Shown one piece after another: positions 47,075-56,360 of a stretch of 64,000 nt of DNA. The first letter of the stretch is position 1; each line of letters starts with the position of its first letter. The notes under the pieces are model-generated. The model saw only the letters and a list, made by a program, of their open reading frames with translations. It ran no database searches and was not told where the DNA came from. The position numbers and the translations under genes are program-made. Origin of the DNA: Marinomonas vulgaris (lineage in GTDB: Bacteria; Pseudomonadota; Gammaproteobacteria; Pseudomonadales; Marinomonadaceae); assembly GCF_018145875.1 (NCBI RefSeq), contig NZ_JAGSSV010000011.1:24374-88373 (forward strand), written 5' to 3'.

Positions 47075-48401
47075 TAAGCTTTTAGATTATATAAAGTTAA
47101 TACCTTCAGATAGGTTTTTTTTAAAGACTGATGGAAAGAATGTGACTTACATGCAGCTATATAAATTTACTTCAGATTTTATTGAAGAATATAGTTGTTT
47201 GAAAGGTAAAAATTGTGCATTGATTTCTCAAGACCGATTTTCGTTAGCTTTATATTTGCCAGCTGTAGACTATTTGGCTAGCAGTGTTTTTTTACAGGCG
47301 AATGATTTAGACAGTTCGGTCGTTAATAATTTTTATGAAAAAGCTGGAATCGAATTTATAGTCACGATAAGTAAAAATAATAAAATAGACATTAAATCTA
47401 TTACCTCTCTTAAAAGTTATAACATCGCTAATGGGTGGCTTATGGCTACCTCCGGAACTACTGGGTCGCCAAAACTAGTATCTTACACATTAGATAGGCT
47501 AATCAGTACGGCTCAAAAAAATATAAAGCGTGGGGCTGATTACAATTGGGGTCTATGCTACGACTTAAACAGATTTGCAGGTTTGCAAGTTTATTTGCAA
47601 GTTGTAGTGGCTGGTTCAACACTAACTATTAGTGAAAACGACCACTCAATTCACGATATGGTAAACGTTTTTAGCATAAATGAGGTGAACGCAATATCTG
47701 CTACGCCCTCTTTTTGGCAAAAGGTATTGATGTCGGAAAATAGTTCACAGTTACAATTAACCAAGATTACTCTAGGTGGGGAAATAAGTACTCAAAGTAT
47801 ACTTGATGCACTGGCTTATCAATATAAAGGAGCAACTATAACTCATATCTATGCATCTACTGAAGCAGGTGTTGGTTTTGCGGTTAAAGATAAACGATCT
47901 GGTTTTCCTGTAGGTTATCTTACTGAAAATAATGGTTTAGATATTAGTATTAAAATAATTGATAAAGAACTATGGATTAAAAGTTTACGTTCTAATACTC
48001 AGCTTTTGGAAGGTAATTTAGAAGTTGATGAGCAAGGCTATGTTAATACCGGGGATTTAGTAGAAAGCATTCAAGATAGAGTGGTTTTTTTAGGTAGAAG
48101 TAGTGGAGCTATCAATGTCGGTGGTAATAAGGTAATGCCTGAAAAGATTGAAGTTGTGATAAATGAAAATGATATCGTTAGTTATTCCAGAGTATTTGGT
48201 AAATCTAATTCAATGATTGGTTCTATTGTTTGTGCAGAAATTGTTTTGACAGCAGCTGGAAAAAGCTTAGATAAAAAAGAAGTGAAAAAGACAATCATAA
48301 GTCAGTGTAAGAATGAGTTAGAAACGTATGAGGTTCCTGTATTGTTGAAGTTTGTTGATTCGATTGCAATTAATTCAACGGGTAAGTTAATAAGGTTTTA
48401 G
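47067..48401 (+). CDS. Acyl/aminoacyl-AMP ligase (ANL family)
   Basis: The protein has 444 residues, shorter than typical acyl-CoA ligases. Adenylate-forming motifs are visible: P-loop TSGTTGSPK (128-136), IYASTEAGVG, YVNTGDLVE, GRSSGAINVGGNKVMPEKIE and the catalytic lysine near the C-terminus in STGKLIRF. It is expected to activate a carboxylic acid with ATP and load it onto the adjacent ACP. Its substrate is unknown; 3-oxo or hydroxy acids are attractive because of the neighbouring ketoreductase. The start ATG 47067 overlaps the ACP stop by 8 bp; ATG 47055 is an alternative. Base composition is AT-rich. Confidence 0.82.
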   Translation: MPSKLLDYIKLIPSDRFFLKTDGKNVTYMQLYKFTSDFIEEYSCLKGKNCALISQDRFSLALYLPAVDYLASSVFLQANDLDSSVVNNFYEKAGIEFIVTISKNNKIDIKSITSLKSYNIANGWLMATSGTTGSPKLVSYTLDRLISTAQKNIKRGADYNWGLCYDLNRFAGLQVYLQVVVAGSTLTISENDHSIHDMVNVFSINEVNAISATPSFWQKVLMSENSSQLQLTKITLGGEISTQSILDALAYQYKGATITHIYASTEAGVGFAVKDKRSGFPVGYLTENNGLDISIKIIDKELWIKSLRSNTQLLEGNLEVDEQGYVNTGDLVESIQDRVVFLGRSSGAINVGGNKVMPEKIEVVINENDIVSYSRVFGKSNSMIGSIVCAEIVLTAAGKSLDKKEVKKTIISQCKNELETYEVPVLLKFVDSIAINSTGKLIRF

Positions 48402-48402
48402 T

Positions 48403-49128
48403 ATGAAAAAAATAGTTATAGTTACAGGTGCAGGTAAAGGGTTAGGATTAGTTTTGTGTCACCAACTACTAATAAGTGATTATAAGGTAATTGCTGTAAG
48501 TAGAACGCCAACGGATGAGATTAAAAACCTAGTTGAGGGCTATCCAGTTGATTTTTGTTTTTATAAATACGATTTTTTGGATACTATTAATATTTCTAAA
48601 CTTGTAAAAAAAATTACTAGTGAACATGGACGTCCGTATGGATTAATCAATAATGCTGCAATAGGAAATGATGGTGTTTTAGCTACAATGCACGAGAGTG
48701 ACATTTCCCAAATCATTAAAGTTAATATAGAAGCGCCTATTTTATTTACTAAATATGTTTCTCGTGCAATGTTGTTAAACCGAACTGGAAGAATAATAAA
48801 TGTAGGTTCAATCATTGGGTCTACAGGTTTTAATGGCTTGAGTGTATACGGGGCCACTAAATCGGCTTTAGGTGGTTTTACCAAGTCGCTGGCACGAGAA
48901 CTCGGTAAAGCTAATATAACTGTTAATACTTTGGCTCCAGGTTATATGGAAACAAATATGACTGGTGACCTTAAGGGTGAGAAGCTAGATAAAATAAAAA
49001 GAAGAAGTTGTATTGGCCGGTTAGCGAGTGTAGACGATGCAGCGGCTGCAGCGTTGTACTTGCTTTCTTCTAATGCGGCTGGTGTAACTGGAACAACTTT
49101 AACAGTAGATGCAGGTAGTACAGCATAA
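48403..49128 (+). CDS. SDR oxidoreductase, 3-oxoacyl-ACP reductase (FabG)-like
   Basis: The protein has 241 residues, the size of FabG. The cofactor motif is TGAGKGLGL at residues 8-16, followed by NNAAIGNDGVL; the catalytic triad is S136, Y149 and K153 in VYGATKSALGGFTKSLAREL. SNAAGVTGTTLTVDAG near the end is FabG-like. I infer that it reduces a 3-oxoacyl group on the neighbouring ACP to a 3-hydroxyacyl group with NADPH; the acyl chain is unknown. It starts 1 bp after the ligase stop and ends 2 bp before the acyltransferase gene. Confidence 0.83.
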   Translation: MKKIVIVTGAGKGLGLVLCHQLLISDYKVIAVSRTPTDEIKNLVEGYPVDFCFYKYDFLDTINISKLVKKITSEHGRPYGLINNAAIGNDGVLATMHESDISQIIKVNIEAPILFTKYVSRAMLLNRTGRIINVGSIIGSTGFNGLSVYGATKSALGGFTKSLARELGKANITVNTLAPGYMETNMTGDLKGEKLDKIKRRSCIGRLASVDDAAAAALYLLSSNAAGVTGTTLTVDAGSTA

Positions 49129-49130
49129 CT

Positions 49131-49898
49131 ATGATACACCAAACAGCAATCATCTCTTCAAATGCAAAAATTGGACATAATGTTACTATTGGCGCTTTTT
49201 GTATAATACATGACGATGTTGAGTTAGCAGATAACTGTGTTGTTGGATCTTATAGTGAATTAGGTTTAACAACTCCTTTGGCTAATGTAAAACAACTCAC
49301 TATTGGTAAAGGAAGTATTATACGTAGTCATTCTGTAATTTATATTGGGTCAATCATTGGAGAAGGGTTTTCAACTGGTCATCACGTCACTGTTCGCGAA
49401 AATAGTTTAATTGGAAATTTTGTACAATTAGGCTCGCGAGGCGATATCCAAGGTGATTGCTGTATAGGCAACTACACTAAAATGCATGCCGATGTTCATG
49501 TTGGCAAGTTTTCAAATATAGGTAGTTATGTTTGGCTATTTCCTGAAGTGCTTTTAACTAATGATCCCACTCCACCAAGTGAAAACTTGCAAGGTGTGAC
49601 AATTGGTGATTTTGCAGTTTTAGCTGCTAAAGTCCTTGTCCTTCCTGGTGTTACTATACAAAAAGATACTGTTGTTGCTGCTTCTTCAGTCGTTAAAACT
49701 GATATTCCAGAAGGGATGTTATTTTCAGGCAACCCAGGTAAGGTTATTTGCAATGCAAATATTTTGAGGTGCGCAGATAACCCTAAGATAAAGGCTTATC
49801 CTTGGAGAAAACGATTTCATCGTGGATATGACGAAAACGATGTTCAACAATGGTTGAATGAAAATAAGCAATTAAATATGGCACATAAAAAAGTATGA
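49131..49898 (+). CDS. Left-handed beta-helix N-acyltransferase
   Basis: The protein has 255 residues. Hexapeptide repeats of the left-handed beta-helix run from about residue 5 to 200 ([40 protein letters not shown]). The layout, an N-terminal helix coil beginning with [15 protein letters not shown] and a C-terminal alpha-helical tail (residues 215-255), resembles LpxA-type acyltransferases that use acyl-ACP, and also FdtC/QdtC sugar N-acyltransferases. I infer transfer of the cassette's acyl group to the 3-amino of dTDP-Fuc3N or dTDP-Qui3N. It overlaps the aminotransferase start by 4 bp. Confidence 0.75.
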   Translation: MIHQTAIISSNAKIGHNVTIGAFCIIHDDVELADNCVVGSYSELGLTTPLANVKQLTIGKGSIIRSHSVIYIGSIIGEGFSTGHHVTVRENSLIGNFVQLGSRGDIQGDCCIGNYTKMHADVHVGKFSNIGSYVWLFPEVLLTNDPTPPSENLQGVTIGDFAVLAAKVLVLPGVTIQKDTVVAASSVVKTDIPEGMLFSGNPGKVICNANILRCADNPKIKAYPWRKRFHRGYDENDVQQWLNENKQLNMAHKKV

Positions 49899-51022
49899 TC
49901 CCATTTTTAGATTTAAAAGCCATTAATGCTCAGTATCGCGATGAGATGATTGAGGCATGTACCCGTGTGATTGATTCAGGTTGGTACATCCAAGGCACAG
50001 AAGTAAAAGCCTTTGAGCAAGAGTTTGCAGAGTATTGTGGTACGAAACACGCGATTGGCGTGGCAAACGGTTTGGATGCGCTGACCCTAACGCTGCGGGC
50101 CTGGAAAGAGTTAGGTAAGTTAAAAGAAGGTGATGAGGTGATTGTACCAGCGAATACCTACATTGCCAGTATTTTATCGATTACGGAAAACCGTCTCGTG
50201 CCGGTATTAGTCGAACCTGATTTGGCAACGTATAACTTGTGCCCTAAAAATGCAGAAGCCGCTATCACGGCAAAGACCAAGGCTATTTTGCCTGTGCATT
50301 TATACGGGCAAATGGCCGATATGCCCGCTATTATGGACATTGCTAAACGTCATGGTTTATTGGTGTTAGAAGATTCCGCACAGGCTCATGGTGCCAGTAT
50401 TAATGGTATAAAAGCGGGTAACTGGGGTGATGCAAGTGGTTTTAGTTTTTATCCAGGTAAAAACCTAGGTGCATTAGGTGACGCAGGAGCCGTGACGACC
50501 AGTGACGATGAGCTAGCTCAGACGATACGAGCACTGGGTAACTACGGCAGCCATAAAAAATACGAAAACCTTTACCAAGGTGTTAACAGCCGCTTAGATG
50601 AAGTGCAAGCCGCCATGTTACGGGTGAAGTTACGCCATTTAGACACAGAGATCGCCCAGCGTCGCCACGTTGCGCAGGCTTACATGGATGGTATTAACCA
50701 TGTTGGTTTGACTCTACCTTTATCGGTAGGTGAGGCACCATTAGGACTCGAGAGCCACGTTTGGCATTTATTCGTGATACGTACCGAAAAGCGTGAAGCA
50801 CTGCAAATGCATTTATTGGAAGCGGACATTCAAACCTTGATCCATTACCCAATACCGCCACACAAGCAAGAGGCCTATGGGTTGTGGAATAATATAACTT
50901 ACAATATTACAGAAGAAATACATCAGAAAGTGATTTCTTTGCCTATAGGGCCCACACTAAATGAGTCTATGTTTAGAAAGGTTATAAATATAATTAATAG
51001 GTTTGCAATTTTAAAACACTAA
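49895..51022 (+). CDS. fdtB: dTDP-3-amino-3,6-dideoxyhexose transaminase (FdtB/QdtB-like)
   Basis: The protein has 375 residues and is a DegT/DnrJ/EryC1-family PLP aminotransferase. The PLP lysine is K189 in [47 protein letters not shown] and [14 protein letters not shown] are typical. It aminates the 3-keto sugar made by FdtA, using glutamate. From about 50880 (residue 329 on) codons become AT-rich with runs such as AATATAACTTACAATATT, unlike the earlier part, so the gene looks mosaic at its 3' end. Confidence 0.9.
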   Translation: MIPFLDLKAINAQYRDEMIEACTRVIDSGWYIQGTEVKAFEQEFAEYCGTKHAIGVANGLDALTLTLRAWKELGKLKEGDEVIVPANTYIASILSITENRLVPVLVEPDLATYNLCPKNAEAAITAKTKAILPVHLYGQMADMPAIMDIAKRHGLLVLEDSAQAHGASINGIKAGNWGDASGFSFYPGKNLGALGDAGAVTTSDDELAQTIRALGNYGSHKKYENLYQGVNSRLDEVQAAMLRVKLRHLDTEIAQRRHVAQAYMDGINHVGLTLPLSVGEAPLGLESHVWHLFVIRTEKREALQMHLLEADIQTLIHYPIPPHKQEAYGLWNNITYNITEEIHQKVISLPIGPTLNESMFRKVINIINRFAILKH

Positions 51023-51024
51023 TT

Positions 51025-51579
51025 ATGAAATTGCTACTTCTAATTTATAAAAAAATGAGGATATTTTTTTATAAATTCATTTCTGAAAAACGAATTGATT
51101 TAGTTTATATACAACCAGTCCTGACAAAAGGAATTGGAAAATTAAGTATTGAAAGAAATGTACAGTTTGGTGTGGAGAAATCACCATTATTCTATTCTAG
51201 TTATTCTTACTTAGAGGTTAGAGCGGTGAATAGTAAAATTTTAATAGGTGAAAATACATATTTCAATAATAATGCCTGTATTATTTCTGACGGTTGCACT
51301 ATAAAAATTGGAAAGTGTTGTTTGTTTGGTATAAATCTTCAGATTTTAGATTCGGATTTTCATTGCTTAGACCCCAAAGGTAGGTTTAATGGCGGAGTCG
51401 TTTTAAAGTCTGGTATTACAATTGGTGATAATGTTTTTGTAGGTAATAATGTGACTATCTTAAAAGGTGTCGATATAGGGAGTAATTCAACAATTGCTAA
51501 TGGCTCTGTTGTATCGCGCTCTTTACCAGATAATGTAATTGCTGGAGGAGTGCCAGCAAGAGTAATAGGAAAAATATGA
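51025..51579 (+). CDS. WbbJ-like hexapeptide-repeat O-acetyltransferase
   Basis: The protein has 184 residues. The C-terminal half has hexapeptide repeats (SDGCTIKIGKCCLFGINLQI, GITIGDNVFVGNNVTILKGV, IGSNSTIANGSVVS) ending in ARVIGKI, as in WbbJ/WcaF-type acetyl-CoA-dependent acetyltransferases. The N-terminus (about 1-50) is basic and may associate with the membrane. The likely role is O-acetylation of a sugar in the repeat unit; the position is unknown. It overlaps wzx by 4 bp. AT-rich. Confidence 0.75.
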   Translation: MKLLLLIYKKMRIFFYKFISEKRIDLVYIQPVLTKGIGKLSIERNVQFGVEKSPLFYSSYSYLEVRAVNSKILIGENTYFNNNACIISDGCTIKIGKCCLFGINLQILDSDFHCLDPKGRFNGGVVLKSGITIGDNVFVGNNVTILKGVDIGSNSTIANGSVVSRSLPDNVIAGGVPARVIGKI

Positions 51580-52820
51580 ACTTATTGAAAACATCTATGT
51601 TGACTGGAATATCCACACTGATAAGGATTTTCTCTGGGTTCATTATAACTAAAATTATTGCTGTATATGGTGGGCCTACAGGAGTGGCGCTTATTGGGCA
51701 ATTACAAAGTGTTATAAATATAACGATGCTAGCTGCAGGTGATTTTCTAAAGACAGCTACAACAAAGTATACTGCTGAATACAATGAGGATGACAAAGCT
51801 AAACATAAGATATGGTCTGCAGCATTTAAGACAATAGTTTCACTAAGTCTCATTAACTTTTTTGTTTATTTTTTCTTTTCAGAAAAGCTTTCATTTTATT
51901 TCTTAGGGAGTAGTGATTACTCTTATATATTTAAAGTTTTTTCTGTTAGTTTACCTTTTTTCGTTTTTAATTCATTTCTTATGGCCATAATAAATGGCAA
52001 GAAAAAGATAAAAGAATATATAGTTCTCAATATAGTTTCAAGTTTGATTTCATTGTCTTTGGTTTCTATTTTTAGCTATAGATTTGGCTTGGATGGAGCT
52101 TTACTTTCCTATGTTACTAACCAGTCCTTGGTGTTTTTTATTGCACTAATATGGATTTACAAACAAGTCTGGTTTAAATTTGAATATTTCGCACAAAAAA
52201 CAGACTTGCAGCAATATAAAGGATTGTTGGGTTTTGCAATAATAACTTTTTGTTCAATAATGGCATCCAATGCTTCAATTTTTTACATCAGAAGCTATTT
52301 AATTGATAATCTTTCATCTACATCTGCTGGCAATTGGCAGGCTATGTGGTCGTTATCACAATTTTCTCTTACTCTGATCACAACTTCTTTATCAACTTAC
52401 TTGTTGCCAACATTATCTCGCCTTAAATGTAAGGATTTAATGAAAAAGGAGCTGAATTCAGCAATTAAAATCATAATACCTATAGTTATTGTGATCTCAA
52501 CCGGTATGTATTTATTTCGAGATTTTATTATTACTCTGCTATATACGGCAGAGTTTAGTGAAATGAGAGGGTTGTTCTTTTGGCAAATGGTTGGGAATTG
52601 CTTAAAAGTTTTTGGTTGGCTATTTGGCTATGTTTTGGTCGCTAAAGGTATGGTGAAATATACTGTTGCAACAGAAATTATTTTTTCACTGAATTTATGT
52701 GTTTTATCTACATACTTAATTAGTATGTTTGGCTTGATAGGTGCTGTTTATGCATACACAATAAACTCAGCTGTACATGCTATAGCTATGATATTTTTAT
52801 TTAAATTTAAGGTTAATTGA
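51576..52820 (+). CDS. wzx: Wzx-type lipid-linked oligosaccharide flippase
   Basis: The protein has 414 residues with about twelve hydrophobic segments and only short charged loops. The N-terminus MLTGISTLIRIFSGFIITKI with YGGPTGVALIGQLQSV matches O-antigen translocases of the WzxE/RfbX branch of the MATE-like superfamily. It would move the undecaprenyl-linked repeat unit across the inner membrane for polymerisation by the EpsG-like Wzy. The neighbouring fdtA/fdtB genes are common companions of this WzxE-like branch. AT-rich. Confidence 0.87.
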   Translation: MNLLKTSMLTGISTLIRIFSGFIITKIIAVYGGPTGVALIGQLQSVINITMLAAGDFLKTATTKYTAEYNEDDKAKHKIWSAAFKTIVSLSLINFFVYFFFSEKLSFYFLGSSDYSYIFKVFSVSLPFFVFNSFLMAIINGKKKIKEYIVLNIVSSLISLSLVSIFSYRFGLDGALLSYVTNQSLVFFIALIWIYKQVWFKFEYFAQKTDLQQYKGLLGFAIITFCSIMASNASIFYIRSYLIDNLSSTSAGNWQAMWSLSQFSLTLITTSLSTYLLPTLSRLKCKDLMKKELNSAIKIIIPIVIVISTGMYLFRDFIITLLYTAEFSEMRGLFFWQMVGNCLKVFGWLFGYVLVAKGMVKYTVATEIIFSLNLCVLSTYLISMFGLIGAVYAYTINSAVHAIAMIFLFKFKVN

Positions 52821-53609
52821 ATGACTGGCAAAGTAAGTATTGTGATTCCAACCTATAATGGACTCAAATATATTGAGAAAACGATTAACTCATGCCTAGA
52901 ACAATCGTACCAAAATATAGAAGTTATTGTGGTTGATGATTTTTCTACAGATGCTACTAGGGAGCTATTACTAAACTATAAAGGCAAGGTTAAGCTTTTA
53001 TTCAACGATGAAAATTTAGGTATAGTGAAAAGTGTAAATAAAGGTGTTAGTAGTACAAATAGTGAGTTTTTCATACTACTTGGTCATGATGATCTATTGC
53101 CTGAAAAGCATGTGGAACTGATGCTTTCAGAATTTGAAAGTAATACAGTCAGTATACATTGTAATAGTATACTTATTGATGCTTTTGGTGATGAGAAAGG
53201 TTTTTCCCGCAATGACAAGAAACAGGAAAATAAAACTAAAAAGTGTTTATTTGAATTGTCTATTGATAATTTTATTAGTAGTTGTGGTATGTTACATAGA
53301 AAAAGTGTTTTTGATTCTGTTGGTGGTTGGGATGAAGGATATTTACATTATGGTGAGTGGTTATATTATATTAAATCTCTTAAATATGGGGATATAAAAT
53401 ATACAACTAAGTCATATGCATATTATCGACGTCATACTTCAAATATTACAAATACATTTAGAAATAAAGAAGTGGTTAAAATACTAAATAATTATAAAAT
53501 GGATTGTCGGAAATTAGCACATAGCAAAAAAAGAAGCTTTGATTTTTACAGTATTCGTTATATGTGGGCTATTTGTAAAATATTTCTAAATAGTTTGGTT
53601 AAAAAATAG
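52821..53609 (+). CDS. Family 2 glycosyltransferase
   Basis: The protein has 262 residues with a GT-A fold. The N-terminal motif VSIVIPTYNGLKYIEKTINS and VVDDFSTDATRELL are typical of GT2; the DxD-like metal site is GHDDLLPEKH (about residues 93-102). GWDEGYLHYGEWLYYIKSLK gives the acceptor-side acidic residues. It adds one sugar of the repeat unit; the donor is unknown. It begins right at the wzx stop and ends 8 bp before the pyruvyltransferase gene. AT-rich. Confidence 0.82.
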   Translation: MTGKVSIVIPTYNGLKYIEKTINSCLEQSYQNIEVIVVDDFSTDATRELLLNYKGKVKLLFNDENLGIVKSVNKGVSSTNSEFFILLGHDDLLPEKHVELMLSEFESNTVSIHCNSILIDAFGDEKGFSRNDKKQENKTKKCLFELSIDNFISSCGMLHRKSVFDSVGGWDEGYLHYGEWLYYIKSLKYGDIKYTTKSYAYYRRHTSNITNTFRNKEVVKILNNYKMDCRKLAHSKKRSFDFYSIRYMWAICKIFLNSLVKK

Positions 53610-53617
53610 GTTGTATA

Positions 53618-54661
53618 GTGCAAAAAAGAATAATTATTGTTAACGAAATGTACTCAGATAACATCGGAGATCAAGCAATATCAGAAGCTATGGCGGATTT
53701 TTTTGGGGTAGATGATTCCGTTGTGATTACTAAAGCGGATTTTTCATTCCGAGCTGGACCTTCAAAAACGAAAAAAAATAAATCTATAATTAGTTGGAAG
53801 AAAAAAATACCTGATTTTATAAAATTTACATACTTTTTCACTAAAAATATTAAGAATGCTAACTTTATAGCAAGAGAAAAGTATCATGTTGCTATAATTG
53901 GTGGCGGTCAACTTATTTTATCTAATAGTAGTTTTTCTTTATCCATGCTTTTGTATGTTGTCTTTTTGAAGTTATATGGGACTAAAATTAAGCTTGTGTC
54001 TGTTGGTGTAGGAGAAAAGTTTAGTTTAGCTAATGCCTTTTTATATAAACTTGCTTTCCGCTTTGTTGATGATATTTATCTTAGAGATGCAAAAAGTATT
54101 GAAAATTTCAGAAAAATATTTGGAGGCTCTGCAAAATATTCTCCGGATATCGCATATTATTTTTCAGAAAAAAAGATTATTCAAAACGATATTGATACGT
54201 ATGAAGATTTAGTGTGTCCTGTCGATTATATGGTATATAAAAGGTATCGAAAAGAAGCTAATAATCCATGCCTTAGTTATAATGAGTATAAATTAGAGTG
54301 GTTGAAGATAATTGATAACATGTTACTCGAAAGCCCATTAAATACAATTATTGTTACTGCGACAACACAGGCTGATTATGATTTTTCATTGGATGTTTAT
54401 AATGCTTCAAAAGTTGAGTATGGAGCAAGACTAAGAATTACTAAATCTAATAATATGTATGATTTTTTAGCGGTTGCCAGAGATTGTAGATGTGTTGTTT
54501 CTGGAAGAATGCATGCATTAATATTATGTCATAATATAGGGTTAAAAATAAAGCCGTTTAAAATTTCTTCGAAAATTATAAGTTTTGAAAATGAGTACCT
54601 TAATAGCACATCAGAGTATCATAAAAAGAAGCTTGAAAAAATAAGATCAGATATTATATGA
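53618..54661 (+). CDS. Polysaccharide pyruvyl transferase family protein
   Basis: The protein has 347 residues. It matches the PS_pyruv_trans (CsaB/WcaK-like) family: IIIVNEMYSDNIGDQAISEA near the start, HVAIIGGGQLILSNSS, a central SPDIAYYFSE and the C-terminal CVVSGRMHALILCHNIG. Members transfer pyruvate from phosphoenolpyruvate as a ketal on a sugar or, in some cases, act on other acceptors. Start codon is GTG 53618. It overlaps the next glycosyltransferase gene (ATGA). If active, the polymer gains an acidic pyruvate group. Confidence 0.83.
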   Translation: MQKRIIIVNEMYSDNIGDQAISEAMADFFGVDDSVVITKADFSFRAGPSKTKKNKSIISWKKKIPDFIKFTYFFTKNIKNANFIAREKYHVAIIGGGQLILSNSSFSLSMLLYVVFLKLYGTKIKLVSVGVGEKFSLANAFLYKLAFRFVDDIYLRDAKSIENFRKIFGGSAKYSPDIAYYFSEKKIIQNDIDTYEDLVCPVDYMVYKRYRKEANNPCLSYNEYKLEWLKIIDNMLLESPLNTIIVTATTQADYDFSLDVYNASKVEYGARLRITKSNNMYDFLAVARDCRCVVSGRMHALILCHNIGLKIKPFKISSKIISFENEYLNSTSEYHKKKLEKIRSDII

Positions 54662-55773
54662 AAATATTAATTTTTTCCCATGAATTTCCACCTGCTATTG
54701 GTGGAGCGGGTGTTGTTGCTGATGAATATGCCATGTGTTTAACCAAAGCTGGGCATGATGTAACCGTATTAACTTCTTTGCGTGAGAACGCTTCATATGC
54801 TGATGATTTTATAGTTCACCAAGTCAAGAAACTTAACAAGTTATGGTTTCTATCTTATCGTAGTGCTTTGGATTTTGAAGAGTACGATTTAATTGTTTTG
54901 AATGATGTGGGTGCGGCTTACACTGCTGGGCTATTTTTTAATAAAACTTGTTTGTCTAAATCAATCATTTTGTTGCATGGTAGTGAGCCAGAAACTATTT
55001 TTTTAAAGCCAAGCTATTATCGTAAACTGACTTTTTTTAAAACTGTTTATAAACGTGTGCTGAATAATGTTGTCAAAATAATCGCTGTTAGTGATTTTAT
55101 GAAATCTAAGTTTTTAAACTACACAAAACTTTATCACTTGTCACAAAAAATTGAAGTGTTACATAATTTCATTAGTCATGATGTTTTTTATCCACAGCCA
55201 GATCCATCATACAGAAAAAGCTTAGGTTTACCGGAAGACGCTTTTTTAATGGTTACTGCAAGTCGTGTTGTTTTAGGGAAAGGTTATCTTGAAAAGATTT
55301 CAATTTTTGAACGCTTAGTATCTAAAAGTGAGAAAAATCTTTTTTGGTTAATTGCGGGTGATGGTAATGATTTACAGGAAATTAAAAATAAAGTTAAAGC
55401 ACTTAAACTAGATGAGCGAATTTTGTTTTTGGGCTCATTGCCTAGAAAAGATTTGGTGAAAATTTACTCTAACGCTAATTTGTTTTGGTTACTATCAAAT
55501 TATGAAGAGTCACTAGGATTGGTTTATATTGAAGCTCAGGCTTGTGGTTGTCCGGCCTTAGCGAGAAATGCTGCGGGCGCTAAAGAAGCTATATTAGATG
55601 GTAAAACAGGTTATTTAGTCGATAACGAGGATCAAGTTTTAAAGCTTTTCAGTTCGAGTAGCTTTTTAAAATTTGATAAAAGAGACATAACAAAGTTTAC
55701 TCAAGGCTTTCATTGTAGCTCATTAGTTGATTTTGTCGAAAAGCTAAACTTGTTACAGCGCGGTTCGCTATGA
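54658..55773 (+). CDS. Family 4 glycosyltransferase
   Basis: The protein has 371 residues with a GT-B fold. The N-terminal FSHEFPPAIGGAGVVADEYA and the C-terminal nucleotide-binding region NYEESLGLVYIEAQACGCPA (the EX7E-type motif) with RVVLGKGYLEKI mark the GT4 family. It is a retaining transferase of unknown donor specificity. It overlaps both neighbours by 4 bp. AT-rich. Confidence 0.83.
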   Translation: MKILIFSHEFPPAIGGAGVVADEYAMCLTKAGHDVTVLTSLRENASYADDFIVHQVKKLNKLWFLSYRSALDFEEYDLIVLNDVGAAYTAGLFFNKTCLSKSIILLHGSEPETIFLKPSYYRKLTFFKTVYKRVLNNVVKIIAVSDFMKSKFLNYTKLYHLSQKIEVLHNFISHDVFYPQPDPSYRKSLGLPEDAFLMVTASRVVLGKGYLEKISIFERLVSKSEKNLFWLIAGDGNDLQEIKNKVKALKLDERILFLGSLPRKDLVKIYSNANLFWLLSNYEESLGLVYIEAQACGCPALARNAAGAKEAILDGKTGYLVDNEDQVLKLFSSSSFLKFDKRDITKFTQGFHCSSLVDFVEKLNLLQRGSL

Positions 55774-56051
55774 ACGGATTGAACTTTTCAGATGCGAAAA
55801 AAATTCTGTCTGATGCTTTGGGTAAACTGGGCTTTTCTTACGATTCTCGAAGTATTGTTCTGCAAAACTGGGAAGGTATCACTAAAGAGATTGAGCGGTG
55901 CGCTTTATGGAAACAAGCAGGCCTGATGAAAATGGTCAATAGAATGAAAAACCGCATGAACGGGGCCGGTTGGGGAGCAGCTACTGCTGGCCGATTGCTC
56001 TATCGGATCTACCTGCTCTCTGCTTGGTACAACAAGAGTAAATATCTTTAG
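55770..56051 (+). CDS. Small protein of unknown function
   Basis: The protein has 93 residues and starts with an ATGA overlap on the preceding glycosyltransferase, so it is probably translated with it. I do not recognise it. It is basic, with a hydrophilic N-terminal half (DAKKILSDALGKLGFSYDSR) and a central KMVNRMKNRMNGAGWGAATA. No signal peptide or membrane helix is clear. Its composition is less AT-rich than the flanking genes. It could be an intact small gene or the surviving 5' end of a larger gene, because the following 300 bp hold broken coding remains. Confidence 0.5.
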   Translation: MNGLNFSDAKKILSDALGKLGFSYDSRSIVLQNWEGITKEIERCALWKQAGLMKMVNRMKNRMNGAGWGAATAGRLLYRIYLLSAWYNKSKYL

Positions 56052-56091
56052 GCACCAGGTCTGGTGGTTAAAGGTGCAAATTTTATATTAA

Positions 56092-56328
56092 GTTGTTATC
56101 CGGTTAAGGCTTTTTGAAAGCCTTGCTAACCTTATTTCTAACCTTCGCTTTATTTGGAATGAAGAAAGTAAACAAGGTTGCATACATATCGAAGCAAGCA
56201 TAGAATCTATCTTGGAATATTCAATGCTTTACGCTGAACACTACTTTAGTTATGGGTTTCATATGGTAATCAAGATAAAAGAAGATATTGCCGGATTTGA
56301 TACAAGGTCTTTGGTAAATAGGAATTAG
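56092..56328 (+). pseudogene. Possible coding remnant between the small gene and wzy
   Basis: The 309-bp gap from 56052 to 56360 has no normal gene. One frame is open for 78 codons without a start codon (56092-56328) and reads like protein (for example NEESKQGCIHIEASIESILE, then MLYAEHYFSYGFHMVIKIKE). I recognise no family. It may be a decayed gene end. Confidence 0.3.
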
Positions 56329-56360
56329 TTAAAAGCTAAGTGGTGCTGTGATTTTTTGAA

